A stretch of DNA of 64,000 bases from Anaerostipes sp. MSJ-23. GTDB taxonomy: Bacteria > Bacillota > Clostridia > Lachnospirales > Lachnospiraceae. The notes under the pieces were generated by a model that made no database searches, had not been told where the DNA came from, and saw only the letters and a program-made list of their open reading frames with translations. A program made the position numbers and the translations under genes. Of the stretch, positions 19,755 to 28,864 are shown piece by piece. How positions within the stretch are numbered: position 1 is the stretch's first letter; each line of letters starts with the position of its first letter. The stretch is taken from the NCBI RefSeq assembly GCF_018918155.1, contig NZ_JAHLPY010000008.1, positions 1 through 64,000 of the forward strand, in the 5' to 3' direction.

Positions 19755-20114
19755 ATGAAATTTTTGAGACAATTTATGATTATTCTATTTATTTCTTTTC
19801 TTGGAGAGACTTTAAAAATGTTCATACCATTGCCGATTCCGGCTAGTGTATATGGGCTTGTTTTAATGTTAATCTGTCTTTGCAGCGGTCTGATAAAACT
19901 CAATCAGGTAAAAGATGCAGCCTTTTTCTTAATTGAGATTATGCCAGTCATGTTCATTCCGGCAGCAGTTGGACTGATTGATTCATGGTCGGCATTAAGG
20001 CCTATTCTTTTCCCAGTTTTAGTTATTATTGTTTTGATTACAATTCTTGTTATGGCTGTAACTGGATTAGTTTCACAGAAAATCGCAAAGAAAAGAGGTA
20101 TTGAAAATGAATAA
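19755..20114 (+). CDS. lrgA: CidA/LrgA-family membrane protein
   Basis: A 119-residue integral membrane protein with four hydrophobic helices, holin-like in size. With LrgB it forms a complex linked to autolysis or to export of small carboxylates such as pyruvate in other Firmicutes. Family marks are FLGETLKMFIPLPIPASVYG and MPVMFIPAAVGLID. GGAGG lies seven bases before ATG 19755, which therefore replaces the longer frame from 19668. No lytSR-type regulator is adjacent. Confidence 0.92.
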   Translation: MKFLRQFMIILFISFLGETLKMFIPLPIPASVYGLVLMLICLCSGLIKLNQVKDAAFFLIEIMPVMFIPAAVGLIDSWSALRPILFPVLVIIVLITILVMAVTGLVSQKIAKKRGIENE

Positions 20115-20799
20115 TATTTTTCAACAATCATTATTTATTGGGGCAGCAATTAGTTTAATCGCATATGAGATTGGACTTCTTTTAAGAAGAAAGTTTGCAT
20201 TGGCAATTTTAAATCCATTATTGATTGGGATTGTCATTGTCATTGTTTTATTAAAAGTGCTTCATGTAGATTATAAGACTTATGACAGCAGCGCAAAATA
20301 TATTTCTTATTTATTAACACCAGCAACAGTTTGTTTAGCCGTTCCGTTGTACGAACAGCTGAAACTTTTAAGAAAAAATTTAGCAGCTGTTGTTTGCGGA
20401 ATTGTATCTGGAACAGTTTCCAGTCTTTTTGGAATTTTTGTACTTTGTAAAATATTTGGTATGACACATCAACAATATGTGACATTACTTCCAAAATCCA
20501 TCACAACAGCCATTGGAATTGGCGTTTCAGAAGAACTTGGAGGAATTGTAACCATTACTGTTGCAGTGATTATCATTACTGGAATTCTTGGAAATGTTAT
20601 CGCAGATGCAGTATTTCATGTTTTTAAAATCAAAAATCCATTAGCGAAGGGACTGGCGCTTGGAACCGCATCCCATGCGATTGGAACGGCAAGAGCTATG
20701 GAAATGGGACCAGTAGAAGGAGCAATGAGCAGTCTTGCGGTTGCAGTATCAGGATTACTAACGGTTATTCTTGTATCAGGATTTGCGCAGTTGATGTAA
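20107..20799 (+). CDS. lrgB: LrgB/CidB-family membrane protein
   Basis: A 230-residue polytopic membrane protein, partner of LrgA. Typical motifs are LLTPATVCLAVPLYEQ, LPKSITTAIGIGVSEELGG and GTASHAIGTARAMEMG. The start ATG 20107 overlaps the end of lrgA by 8 bases and has AGAGGT seven bases upstream. A TTG at 20101 is too close to that site. The two genes form a translationally coupled pair. Confidence 0.93.
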   Translation: MNNIFQQSLFIGAAISLIAYEIGLLLRRKFALAILNPLLIGIVIVIVLLKVLHVDYKTYDSSAKYISYLLTPATVCLAVPLYEQLKLLRKNLAAVVCGIVSGTVSSLFGIFVLCKIFGMTHQQYVTLLPKSITTAIGIGVSEELGGIVTITVAVIIITGILGNVIADAVFHVFKIKNPLAKGLALGTASHAIGTARAMEMGPVEGAMSSLAVAVSGLLTVILVSGFAQLM

Positions 20800-20843
20800 A
20801 CAGGCTATAATGAAGAAAAAAAGAAAAGAGGAGGACTTTCGAT

Positions 20844-21434
20844 ATGGCATCCAAAAATTTGATTATTACAATTGGAAGAGAACATGGCACCATGGGAAGC
20901 AAGATTTCAGCAGGATTGATTGAAAAGTTGCATTTGCCACTATATGATAAAAATAGCTTGTTAGATGCAGTTCGTGGAACGGATGACTATGATGAACTGA
21001 ATGCATTTTACAATGATCGTAAATCTAATAGTCTTCTATATGCCATTGCAATGAGCGAAAATATTGAACATTCTAATGTAGTGCCTTTTGGGATTATCAA
21101 AAAGATTATAGAAGATGGCGGCGGCATTGTGATGGACAGTTGCGGAAATTATTTATTTCGTGATCGACCAAATACTGTTCGTATTTTTTTGCATGCAAAA
21201 AAAGAAACTCGTATAGAAAATCTGATGAAATATATGAATTTGTCAAAACGGCAGGCAAAAAAAGAAATTGAGCAGGAGGACTCCAAACGGTATGATTTTC
21301 ATAAGTACTATACGAAAGAAATTTGGGGAATGTCCAATGGATATGAATTATGCCTAGATGAAGGAATTCTAGGAATCGACGGATGCCTGGAAGTTATTTT
21401 TCATTATTTAAAAGTACGAGGATTGATCGATTAA
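20844..21434 (+). CDS. Cytidylate-kinase-like nucleotide-binding protein
   Basis: A 196-residue P-loop-type protein of the cytidylate kinase-2 family. The N-terminus (ITIGREHGTMGSKIS) has the modified phosphate loop, and the central DRPNTVRIFLHAKKETRI with LSKRQAKKEIEQED resembles the LID region of NMP kinases. The substrate of this family is mostly untested, and the true cmk is usually a separate gene. It has its own AGGAGG site 45 bases after lrgB. Confidence 0.8.
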   Translation: MASKNLIITIGREHGTMGSKISAGLIEKLHLPLYDKNSLLDAVRGTDDYDELNAFYNDRKSNSLLYAIAMSENIEHSNVVPFGIIKKIIEDGGGIVMDSCGNYLFRDRPNTVRIFLHAKKETRIENLMKYMNLSKRQAKKEIEQEDSKRYDFHKYYTKEIWGMSNGYELCLDEGILGIDGCLEVIFHYLKVRGLID

Positions 21435-21462
21435 AAATTGTAAGAAAAAAACGTGATAGAAT

Positions 21463-21515
21463 AAAAACCAGCCAAAAGCAATGAAAGAAAACTCAAAGCT
21501 TGATAGCTGGTTTTT
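21463..21515. terminator. Convergent terminator between the kinase-like gene and the glycosyltransferase
   Basis: AAAAACCAGC (21463-21472) pairs with GCTGGTTTTT (21506-21515), giving U-runs on both strands. The 33-base loop contains a small AAGCTT palindrome. The loop is longer than usual. Confidence 0.6.
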
Positions 21516-21525
21516 TAATGAACTT

Positions 21526-22542
21526 TTAATTAAATCCAATGAATTTTCTTGCAGCTTTATACATACCAAGAGTTGTTTTACGTCCAACAAATCCTGGAAG
21601 ATTGACTGCGTATCCTACAACGTTATGGCGGATCTTACGATAAAGGGATTTATCTTTCTCATAGAGATATTTCCATAAATCTTTTTTCTTCTGCAGATCT
21701 TCTTTTGTCCCTGATTTCAGTGCGATGACAGAAGAAATACAAGTAATGATAGAAAGATAATGGCGCATATAGCGTGCTAACGGTTTGCTGTCAATATGGA
21801 ACCCTGCAAGGTAATCAATCATAATCTTATTGACACGAATCTGCTGGTCAATTCGTTTGATCATATTTGTTTCATTCACGGATTGATCGTCTCTTCCGAT
21901 AAAGTAGCGGTAAAAGTTGACATCTAGGTAATACATTGTCTTTACATATGGAAGAGGTTTGTATACATAAATGTTATCTACATAGAAGGTATGCTCAGGT
22001 AGTTCAAGATGGCATTCTCGGAGCAGAGCAGTACGGTAAATGACAGAATGCATTAAAATATACTGTCCAAGAGGGAAACGTTTGACGTTATCCCAGCGGA
22101 AAATTTTCTCTTTTGGAATTGCATGACGATAGTGAATCACAGCTTTTCTTTTTGCCCCTTGTTTTTCATAAACATAATTGGCAAGAAGCATATCAAGAAC
22201 GGTTCCTTTTTCATAAAAATCAGATAGTGTTGTCAAGATTTTTTCGTAGGCAGCCTGGTTTACCCAGTCATCGCTGTCAACAACTTTTAAATAAATTCCG
22301 CTTGCATTTTTAATTCCTGCATTTACAGCTCCGCCATGTCCTTTGTTTTCCTGATGGATTGCCTTGCAAATATTTGGATATTTTTTTTCATATTCATTTG
22401 CGATATTTGCAGTATTATCAGAAGAACCGTCATTGATGATCAGAATTTCCACAGCATCGCCACCAGGAAGTAAAGTATCGATACAATGACGCATATATTC
22501 CTGGGAATTGTAACATGGTACAACAAAAGATAATAACTTCAT
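21526..22542 (-). CDS. Family 2 glycosyltransferase
   Basis: A 338-residue cytosolic GT-A enzyme that should transfer a sugar from a nucleotide sugar to a surface polymer or lipid acceptor. It shows FVVPCYNS at the start, INDGSSDNT, the acceptor-side GHGGAVNAGI and the metal-binding VVDSDDW. The lysine-rich C-terminal half resembles EpsI/EpsJ-like proteins. The frame runs on to 22647, but AAGGAGG seven to eight bases before ATG 22542 sets the start. It is the only glycan gene here; donor and acceptor are unknown. Confidence 0.9.
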   Translation of the reverse strand: MKLLSFVVPCYNSQEYMRHCIDTLLPGGDAVEILIINDGSSDNTANIANEYEKKYPNICKAIHQENKGHGGAVNAGIKNASGIYLKVVDSDDWVNQAAYEKILTTLSDFYEKGTVLDMLLANYVYEKQGAKRKAVIHYRHAIPKEKIFRWDNVKRFPLGQYILMHSVIYRTALLRECHLELPEHTFYVDNIYVYKPLPYVKTMYYLDVNFYRYFIGRDDQSVNETNMIKRIDQQIRVNKIMIDYLAGFHIDSKPLARYMRHYLSIITCISSVIALKSGTKEDLQKKKDLWKYLYEKDKSLYRKIRHNVVGYAVNLPGFVGRKTTLGMYKAARKFIGFN

Positions 22543-22576
22543 AAAATAAACCTCCTTAAGGCAGTTTGTGTATAAA

Positions 22577-24472
22577 TTAGCAAAGAGTTTCCCACTCTTC
22601 GTATAATGCTTCCAGAGAAGAAGAGATTTCTTCCTGTTCTTTTCCAAGTTTTGTAAGTTTCGCTACATCCGTTGCAACTTCAGGAATTAACATTTCTTTT
22701 TCAATTTCGGACTGGCGTTCTTCCAGTTCCATAATTTTTTCTTCTATTTTTTTGCGGCGATTTTCAATTTTTCTTTGTTTTGCCTGAAGTTCTTTTTGCT
22801 GTTTCCAATCTAGTTTTGCTTCGGTTGCTTCTTCCTGCGGATGCTCCTGTGAAGAAACTGTAATTTCTTTTTCTTTCTGATGAAGGTAATCTTCATAATT
22901 GCCAGAATAGGAAGTCAAACCGTGGTCTGAAATTTCAAGAATTCTCGTTGCTGTTTTATTGATAAAGTAACGATCATGAGAAACATAGAAAATAGTTCCT
23001 GTATAAGCATTCATCGCAGATTCTAAAATTTCCTTTGACTGAATGTCCAAATGGTTGGTTGGTTCATCAAGGATAAGGAAATTCGCATGGGAAAGCATTA
23101 GTTTTGCCAGAGAGACACGTCCTTTTTCGCCACCGCTTAAAGAGGAAATTGGACGAAAAACGTCTTCTCCGTAAAAAAGAAACGCAGCCAGCGTATTTCT
23201 AATTTTAGTATTATTTAAATCTGGGAAAGCATCGGAAATTTCATCAAAGATTGTTTTTTCATCATCTAAATTATCTTGTGCCTGATCATAGTATCCAATG
23301 GATACAGCAGAACCAAGCTCGATGGTACCAGCATTTTTGCTGATCTTTTTACAGATAATCTTTAATAAAGTTGTTTTTCCAGTACCGTTTGGACCAATTA
23401 ATGCAACTCGTTCTCCACGGTAAATATGGCAGGAAAGATCATGAAATAACGGTCTTGATCCGAAAGATTTTTCCACATTTTTTACCATAAGGACATCATT
23501 TCCGCTAATAACCTCCGGTTCAATGGAAAGACGCATATCAGCATTATATTCTCTTGGCTTTTCTAGGATTTCCATTTTATTTAAAGCTTTTTCACGACTT
23601 TCTGCGCGTTTAATGGATTTTTCACGGTTAAACTGTTTTAATTTTTTAATTACCTGTTGCTGATGCTTGATTTCTTGTTGCTGGTTTTCATATTCTTTTT
23701 TTCGGATTGCTTTGATCTGATCTCTTTTTGCCATGAACTGTGTGTAGTTTCCATCAAATAACATGGCTTTTCCAAGTTCAATTTCCATCACTTTGTTGAC
23801 AATTTTGTCAAGAAAATAACGATCGTGAGACACAAGAATCACTGCACCTTTATAGTGACTTAAATAGTTTTCTAACCATTGGATTGATGCAACATCCAAA
23901 TGGTTGGTTGGCTCGTCTAGAAGAAGGATTTCTGGATTCTTTAAAAGAAGTTTTCCAAGAGCTACACGGGTCATCTGTCCACCAGAAAGATTACAAATTT
24001 GTTTGGAAAAATCGTCTTCTGTAAATCCAAGTCCTTTTAAAATTCCAGTGATTTCACTCTTATATGCAAATCCGTTCAGCTGCTCAAACTGATGTGTTGC
24101 ATTAGTATACTGTGTCATTTTTTGTTCCAAAGCGTCTCCGCTTAAGTGTTTCATTTCCTGTTCATAAGTACGCATCTGTTCATCTAATAAGATAACTTCT
24201 TGTTTTACAGATAGAAGTTCATCAAAGATCGTATGGTCGGAAGTATGATTTTGATGTTGAGCAAGATAACCGATGGAAGTATCTTTTTTCATGGAAATCT
24301 CACCTTCATCCGGAGTCAGTTCGCCTACAAGAATTTTCAGTAGGGTCGATTTTCCAGCCCCGTTATATCCAATGATCGCCAGACGATCGTTTTCATTCAG
24401 ATGAAAAGAAATATGATTTAAAACAGGTTTTTCTACAAAGGTCTTGCAGATATTCTGACATGATAAAATCAT
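22577..24472 (-). CDS. ABC-F family ATPase (YdiF-like)
   Basis: A 631-residue soluble protein with two ABC domains (Walker A GYNGAGKST and GPNGTGKTT, signatures NLSGGQMTR and LSGGEKGR), a charged linker between them and a C-terminal coiled coil rich in Lys/Glu. There is no membrane part. ABC-F proteins act on the ribosome. In Bacillus subtilis ydiF also lies beside rex, as here. The frame extends to 24727 but overlaps the rex promoter; AGGAG before ATG 24472 fixes the start. Confidence 0.9.
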   Translation of the reverse strand: MILSCQNICKTFVEKPVLNHISFHLNENDRLAIIGYNGAGKSTLLKILVGELTPDEGEISMKKDTSIGYLAQHQNHTSDHTIFDELLSVKQEVILLDEQMRTYEQEMKHLSGDALEQKMTQYTNATHQFEQLNGFAYKSEITGILKGLGFTEDDFSKQICNLSGGQMTRVALGKLLLKNPEILLLDEPTNHLDVASIQWLENYLSHYKGAVILVSHDRYFLDKIVNKVMEIELGKAMLFDGNYTQFMAKRDQIKAIRKKEYENQQQEIKHQQQVIKKLKQFNREKSIKRAESREKALNKMEILEKPREYNADMRLSIEPEVISGNDVLMVKNVEKSFGSRPLFHDLSCHIYRGERVALIGPNGTGKTTLLKIICKKISKNAGTIELGSAVSIGYYDQAQDNLDDEKTIFDEISDAFPDLNNTKIRNTLAAFLFYGEDVFRPISSLSGGEKGRVSLAKLMLSHANFLILDEPTNHLDIQSKEILESAMNAYTGTIFYVSHDRYFINKTATRILEISDHGLTSYSGNYEDYLHQKEKEITVSSQEHPQEEATEAKLDWKQQKELQAKQRKIENRRKKIEEKIMELEERQSEIEKEMLIPEVATDVAKLTKLGKEQEEISSSLEALYEEWETLC

Positions 24473-24503
24473 AAAAATCTCCTTTTGTTTTTTGTTCTGT
24501 CTT

Positions 24504-24524
24504 TGCCATAGAGAAAGAATGGCA
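24504..24524 (-). other. Possible leader hairpin before the ABC-F gene
   Basis: TGCCAT and ATGGCA form a six-base stem around nine bases, 32 bases before the ABC-F start. It lacks a T-run. ABC-F genes often have attenuating leaders, but nothing here shows a leader peptide clearly. Confidence 0.25.
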
Positions 24525-24637
24525 CTATGAATCAGAATATCATATTTTAAGAAAAAATGGAATATTTTTTGTAAAAACAACAAAGAGTTAGCAAAATTGG
24601 CAGGACCAATATAATAGAAGAAAGTGGATCGGAAAGA

Positions 24638-24666
24638 TTGACAGATATTAGACAATCTTATATAAT
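24638..24666 (+). promoter_or_regulatory. Strong promoter of rex
   Basis: TTGACA (24638-24643), 17 bases, TATAAT (24661-24666): a perfect sigma-A promoter. Transcription would start near 24673, so the ATG at 24679 would be almost leaderless; the TTG at 24700 is better placed. Confidence 0.85.
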
Positions 24667-24699
24667 AAAAAATAGAAAATGTGTTTGGAGGAAATGAAA

Positions 24700-25350
24700 T
24701 TGGGAAACTCAACAAAGAGTATTTCATCTGCTGTGATCAAACGGCTTCCGAGATACTTTCGTTATCTTGGCGTGCTAAAATCAAAGAATATTACCAGAAT
24801 TTCTTCTAAGGAACTTAGCGAACAGATGATGGTAACGGCTTCGCAGATCAGGCAGGATCTTAACAATTTTGGAGGATTCGGCCAGCAAGGGTACGGTTAT
24901 AATGTGGATAATCTGTACACAGAGATCGGAAAGATTTTAGGACTTGACAAGCGTAATGATATGATTATTGTCGGTGCAGGAAACCTTGGTCAGGCGTTGG
25001 CAAATTATCAGTCATTTAATGAAGATTATGGATATAAAGTTATGGCATTGTTTGACGTTAATCCAAAATTGATTGGAATTTCAGTGAGAGGTGTCAAGGT
25101 TCTTGATATTGATGAAATGGAAGATTTTATCAAACATCATAACATTAAGATTGCTGCATTGACACTTCCAAAAGATCAAGCTCCGGAGATGGCGAAACGT
25201 CTTGTAAAATGGGGAATTAAAGGAATTTGGAATTTTGCTCCAATTGATCTTCATCTGCCACATGATGTTACCGTAGAAAATGTACATCTTGCAGAAAGCT
25301 TAATGACATTGACTTATAATATTCATAGCAGGGAAGAAAGTGAAGAATAA
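24700..25350 (+). CDS. rex: Redox-sensing repressor Rex
   Basis: Rex senses the NADH/NAD ratio and represses fermentation and respiration genes when NAD+ is high. A winged helix (SSAVIKRLPRYFRYL... VTASQIRQDLNNFGGFG) is followed by a Rossmann domain (IVGAGNLGQAL). TTG 24700 lies seven bases after GGAGGA and gives 216 residues, close to the usual size. ATG 24679 and ATG 24694 are badly spaced. It stands next to the ydiF-like gene. Confidence 0.95.
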   Translation: MGNSTKSISSAVIKRLPRYFRYLGVLKSKNITRISSKELSEQMMVTASQIRQDLNNFGGFGQQGYGYNVDNLYTEIGKILGLDKRNDMIIVGAGNLGQALANYQSFNEDYGYKVMALFDVNPKLIGISVRGVKVLDIDEMEDFIKHHNIKIAALTLPKDQAPEMAKRLVKWGIKGIWNFAPIDLHLPHDVTVENVHLAESLMTLTYNIHSREESEE

Positions 25351-25353
25351 GAA

Positions 25354-25716
25354 ATGATCATCGGAATCGGAACGGATCTGATAGAGATCGAACGGGTTGC
25401 ACAGATGATGAAACGACATAGGGTTCTTGACCGTGTTTTTACAAAAAATGAATTATTGCATGCAAAAGGGCGAGCATCTGTGCTCGCCGGAGATTTTGCG
25501 GCAAAGGAAGCCGTTTCCAAGGTATTTGGAACCGGCTTTTTCGGTATAGAACCTTTTGAAATTGAAGTTTTGCGAAATGAAAAAGGGGCACCGTATATCA
25601 AATTGTTTGGAAAAGCAAAGGAGATGGCAAGAAAGATGTCTATTAAAAAAATTCATCTGTCTCTTACAAATACGGAATATTATGCACAGGCTTTTGCGAT
25701 AGGAGAAGATTTATGA
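25354..25716 (+). CDS. acpS: Holo-[acyl-carrier-protein] synthase
   Basis: AcpS moves 4-phosphopantetheine from CoA to apo-ACP and so activates fatty-acid synthesis. The 120 residues contain IGIGTDLIEIERV with the Mg-binding Asp and FAAKEAVSKVFGTG with Glu and Lys. It starts three bases after rex and overlaps nnr by four bases (ATGA), so it belongs to the rex-acpS-nnr-alr unit. Confidence 0.96.
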   Translation: MIIGIGTDLIEIERVAQMMKRHRVLDRVFTKNELLHAKGRASVLAGDFAAKEAVSKVFGTGFFGIEPFEIEVLRNEKGAPYIKLFGKAKEMARKMSIKKIHLSLTNTEYYAQAFAIGEDL

Positions 25717-27179
25717 GATATGATGTATTAAAAAATGAAGAAATGCAAGCTGTGGATAATGAAACAATCCACAAGATGAAAATTCCAGGCCTTGTTTTGA
25801 TGGAGAGAGCTTCTTTTGAAGTTGCTCAATGTGTAAAAAAATATGCCAAAAACGATGCAAGAATCCTTGTAGTCGCAGGAATTGGAAATAATGGAGGAGA
25901 TGCTCTGGCTTGTGCCAGAATTCTTTTGGAAGATGGATATAATGTTGATTATATAATTGTTGGTAAGAAGGAAAAAGCATCTGATGATTTAAAGCTTCAG
26001 CATACCATTCTTGAAAATCTTGATTATTCAGAGAAAACATCTGTAAATTTTTCTGATTATGATGTAATTGTGGAAGGAATTTTTGGTGTTGGACTGTCAA
26101 GAGATGTTGGCGGTATTTATCAAAATGCTATCGAACAGATCAATCAGTCAAAGACAATGGTTATCTCGGTTGATATTCCATCCGGAATTAGTGGAGATTC
26201 TGGAAAAATTCTTGGCTGTGCTGTACGGGCGGATCATACGGTTACATTTGGCGGATATAAAAGAGGGCAGCTTTTATATCCAGGAAGGGAATACTGTGGT
26301 ATTATACATTTAAAGTCTATAGGATTCCATGATAAGACAATTAAAAAATATGCTTCAGCAATGACTTTAGAAGGAAATGGAAGGGATCTGATGCCGGAAA
26401 GAAGTGCTGATTCCAATAAAGGAAGTTATGGAAAAATTTTGATTGTCGCAGGAAATGAGACTATGTCAGGTGCCGCATCTTTTGCATCGGAAGCAGCTCT
26501 TCGAATGGGAGCAGGTCTTGTAAAAGTTTTGTCGGATGAAGGGAATCGACAGATTCTGCAGACAAGAATTCCAGAAATTTTATTTGCAAATCGTAGTCAG
26601 TTAGAACAATCATTGAATTGGTGTGACTGTATTTTGTTTGGACCTGGTGTCGGTGTTTCACAGGAAACAAAAGAGATGTTAGAAATGATTTTTGCCTGTG
26701 GGAAAAAGCCGTTGGTGATTGATGCTGATGGGTTAAATACGATTAGTCGTTATAAAATAGAAACAGATTATACGCCAGGCCTTATTTTAACTCCTCATTT
26801 AATGGAAGCTTCTCGCTTACTTTCAAAGCCGATTAGCCAAATAAAAGAAAATCTTTGTCAGACTGCTTTGGATTTGTGTGAAAAATTTCATGCGACGGCT
26901 GTTTTAAAAGATGCCGCAACGATAGTTGCACATGACGGCCAGAAGTTGTATATTAATCAGAGCGGCAATCATGGAATGGCAACCGGAGGAAGTGGAGATG
27001 TTCTTGCTGGAATGATTACAGGACTTTTAGGAGGCGGGCTTTCTGCTTATGAAGCAGCAATCAGAGGTGTTTATCTTCACGGAAGTGCCGGGGACCTTGC
27101 GAAAGAAAAAAAAGGACCTTATAGCATGATTGCTTCCGATATTATAGATGAGATAAAAAATATCACAAAAGGAGATTAA
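25713..27179 (+). CDS. nnr: Bifunctional NAD(P)H-hydrate epimerase / dehydratase
   Basis: This repairs damaged NADHX and NADPHX. The N-terminal NnrE epimerase domain (1 to about 210) has GIGNNGGDALACAR. The C-terminal NnrD dehydratase domain (about 225-488) has GPGVGVS, the DADGLN loop and ATGGSGDVLAG. The 488 residues match fused family members. It starts in the stop of acpS. acpS-nnr-alr is a common Firmicute order. Confidence 0.95.
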   Translation: MRYDVLKNEEMQAVDNETIHKMKIPGLVLMERASFEVAQCVKKYAKNDARILVVAGIGNNGGDALACARILLEDGYNVDYIIVGKKEKASDDLKLQHTILENLDYSEKTSVNFSDYDVIVEGIFGVGLSRDVGGIYQNAIEQINQSKTMVISVDIPSGISGDSGKILGCAVRADHTVTFGGYKRGQLLYPGREYCGIIHLKSIGFHDKTIKKYASAMTLEGNGRDLMPERSADSNKGSYGKILIVAGNETMSGAASFASEAALRMGAGLVKVLSDEGNRQILQTRIPEILFANRSQLEQSLNWCDCILFGPGVGVSQETKEMLEMIFACGKKPLVIDADGLNTISRYKIETDYTPGLILTPHLMEASRLLSKPISQIKENLCQTALDLCEKFHATAVLKDAATIVAHDGQKLYINQSGNHGMATGGSGDVLAGMITGLLGGGLSAYEAAIRGVYLHGSAGDLAKEKKGPYSMIASDIIDEIKNITKGD

Positions 27180-27184
27180 AGTTT

Positions 27185-28351
27185 ATGAACGAATACTATC
27201 GAGTGCATGCAGTTATCGATTTGGATGCAATTTGCCATAATATTAAAGAAGTAAAGAGAGTTATAGGACCAGATGTGAAAGTAATGCCGGTTATTAAGGC
27301 AGATGGATATGGACATGGGGCCGTCCCGATTGCAAAAGCTCTAAATGAAATTGGAGCAGATGCTTTTGCAGTAGCAATTATCGAAGAGGGAATCACTTTA
27401 AGAAAAAATGGTATTACTCAGCCTATTGTGATTCTTGGATATACTTCAGAATATCAATATAGCTCTTTGATTCAATATGAAATCCAGCCAACCGTATTTT
27501 GTTATGAGATGGCAGAATCTTTGTCAAAAATTGCAGCGGCGCTTGGACAGAATGCAAAAATTCATATCAAATTGGACACTGGAATGAATCGTATTGGATT
27601 TAAACCAACAAGAGAATCTTTAGAGATTGTAAAGAAAATTTCAAAACTTCCAAATATTAAAATTGAGGGAATCTTTACGCATTTTGCTTGTGCAGATGAA
27701 GCGGATAAGACATCTGCTAAGAAGCAGAAAGCAGAATATGATAAATTCATTGGATGGCTTTCAGAAGAAGGAATTGAAATTCCAGTAAAACATGTCTCAA
27801 ACAGTGCTTCCATTATTGATATGAAAGATTGGAGAATGGATATGGTGCGTTCTGGAATTATCACTTATGGTCTTTATCCTTCAGAAGAGGTATCCAAAGA
27901 TGTATTAGATTTAAGACCAGCAATGTCATTAAAAACACATATTGTTTATATTAAGGAAGTTGGTCCTGGAGAAGGAGTCAGTTACAATCATACGTTTGTT
28001 ACAAAGCGAAATACAAAGATTGCAACGATTCCGGTTGGTTATGCGGATGGATATCCAAGAGCTCTCTCATCAAAGGGAAGGGTTTTGATTCGCGGACAAT
28101 ATGCTCCGATCATTGGACGTATTTGTATGGATCAGTTTATGGTTGATGTGACAGATATTCCGGATGTATCTGTTATGGATGAAGTGACTTTAGTTGGAGT
28201 GGATGGAGAAAACAGAATTTCTGTAGAAGAAGTAGCGAATGGAGCAGGCTCTTTTAATTATGAATTTGTCTGTGGTGTTAGTAAACGAGTACCTAGAGTT
28301 TACATGCAGAATGGAAAGATCAAAGAAGCCATAGAATATATGGGAAAATAA
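27185..28351 (+). CDS. alr: Alanine racemase
   Basis: This PLP enzyme makes D-alanine for peptidoglycan. The 388 residues have the PLP lysine Lys38 (VIKADGYGHGA), the catalytic tyrosine in GVSYNHTF and the GYADGYPR and ICMDQFMVDVT motifs. It follows nnr by five bases. In Bacillus, alr is followed by the endoAI/endoA antitoxin-toxin pair; here only a toxin gene follows. Confidence 0.96.
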   Translation: MNEYYRVHAVIDLDAICHNIKEVKRVIGPDVKVMPVIKADGYGHGAVPIAKALNEIGADAFAVAIIEEGITLRKNGITQPIVILGYTSEYQYSSLIQYEIQPTVFCYEMAESLSKIAAALGQNAKIHIKLDTGMNRIGFKPTRESLEIVKKISKLPNIKIEGIFTHFACADEADKTSAKKQKAEYDKFIGWLSEEGIEIPVKHVSNSASIIDMKDWRMDMVRSGIITYGLYPSEEVSKDVLDLRPAMSLKTHIVYIKEVGPGEGVSYNHTFVTKRNTKIATIPVGYADGYPRALSSKGRVLIRGQYAPIIGRICMDQFMVDVTDIPDVSVMDEVTLVGVDGENRISVEEVANGAGSFNYEFVCGVSKRVPRVYMQNGKIKEAIEYMGK

Positions 28352-28425
28352 CTCTTAACTGAATAAATTTGAAAGAAATGTCTATACTCTTCATAAACTA
28401 GGTAAGAAAGGAATGGAGAGTGAGA

Positions 28426-28779
28426 ATGCTTATGGTAATTAAGCGAGGAGATATTTTTTATGCGGATCTTCGGCCAGTGATCGGATCAGAACAAGGCGGG
28501 ATTCGGCCAGTGATTATTTTGCAAAATGACGCAGGAAATCGTTACAGCCCGACCGTTATATGTGCTGCGATTACAAGTAAAATGAATAAGGCGAAGCTTC
28601 CGACCCATGTACCACTTGATTGCACAAAATGTCAGTTGGAAAGAGACTCTGTGATTTTACTGGAACAGATACGTACGATAGATAAAAGTAGATTAAGGGA
28701 AAAAGTCTGTCATTTAAATTGCTCTTTTCTTGACCAGGTAGATCAGGCATTACGAATCAGTTTAAATCTTGATACATAA
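28426..28779 (+). CDS. mazF: MazF/PemK-family mRNA interferase without adjacent antitoxin
   Basis: A 117-residue RNase-type toxin ([29 protein letters not shown], the conserved Thr/Ser in [19 protein letters not shown]). Related EndoA cuts mRNA at UACAU in Bacillus. GTG 28420 lies inside the ribosome site, so ATG 28426, seven bases after GGAG, is chosen. The 74 bases between alr and this gene cannot hold a MazE antitoxin. It may be controlled in trans or have lost toxicity. Confidence 0.92.
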   Translation: MLMVIKRGDIFYADLRPVIGSEQGGIRPVIILQNDAGNRYSPTVICAAITSKMNKAKLPTHVPLDCTKCQLERDSVILLEQIRTIDKSRLREKVCHLNCSFLDQVDQALRISLNLDT

Positions 28780-28789
28780 TGTGGAAACA

Positions 28790-28818
28790 TTGACCTTTTT
28801 GCGGGAAAATGGTATATT
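28790..28818 (+). promoter_or_regulatory. Predicted promoter of the CBS/CorC gene and yebC
   Basis: TTGACC (28790-28795), 17 bases, TATATT (28813-28818) with an extended -10 TGG. It begins just after the mazF stop. Confidence 0.7.
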
Positions 28819-28864
28819 TATCTCAGTTTGCGATAAAATTTCGTAAAAAAAGGAGAATGAAAAA

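Noticed and set aside
22543-22647. N-terminal extension of the glycosyltransferase
   Set aside because: AAGGAGG directly before ATG 22542 and the family start (FVVPCYNS close to the N-terminus) make the extension unlikely.
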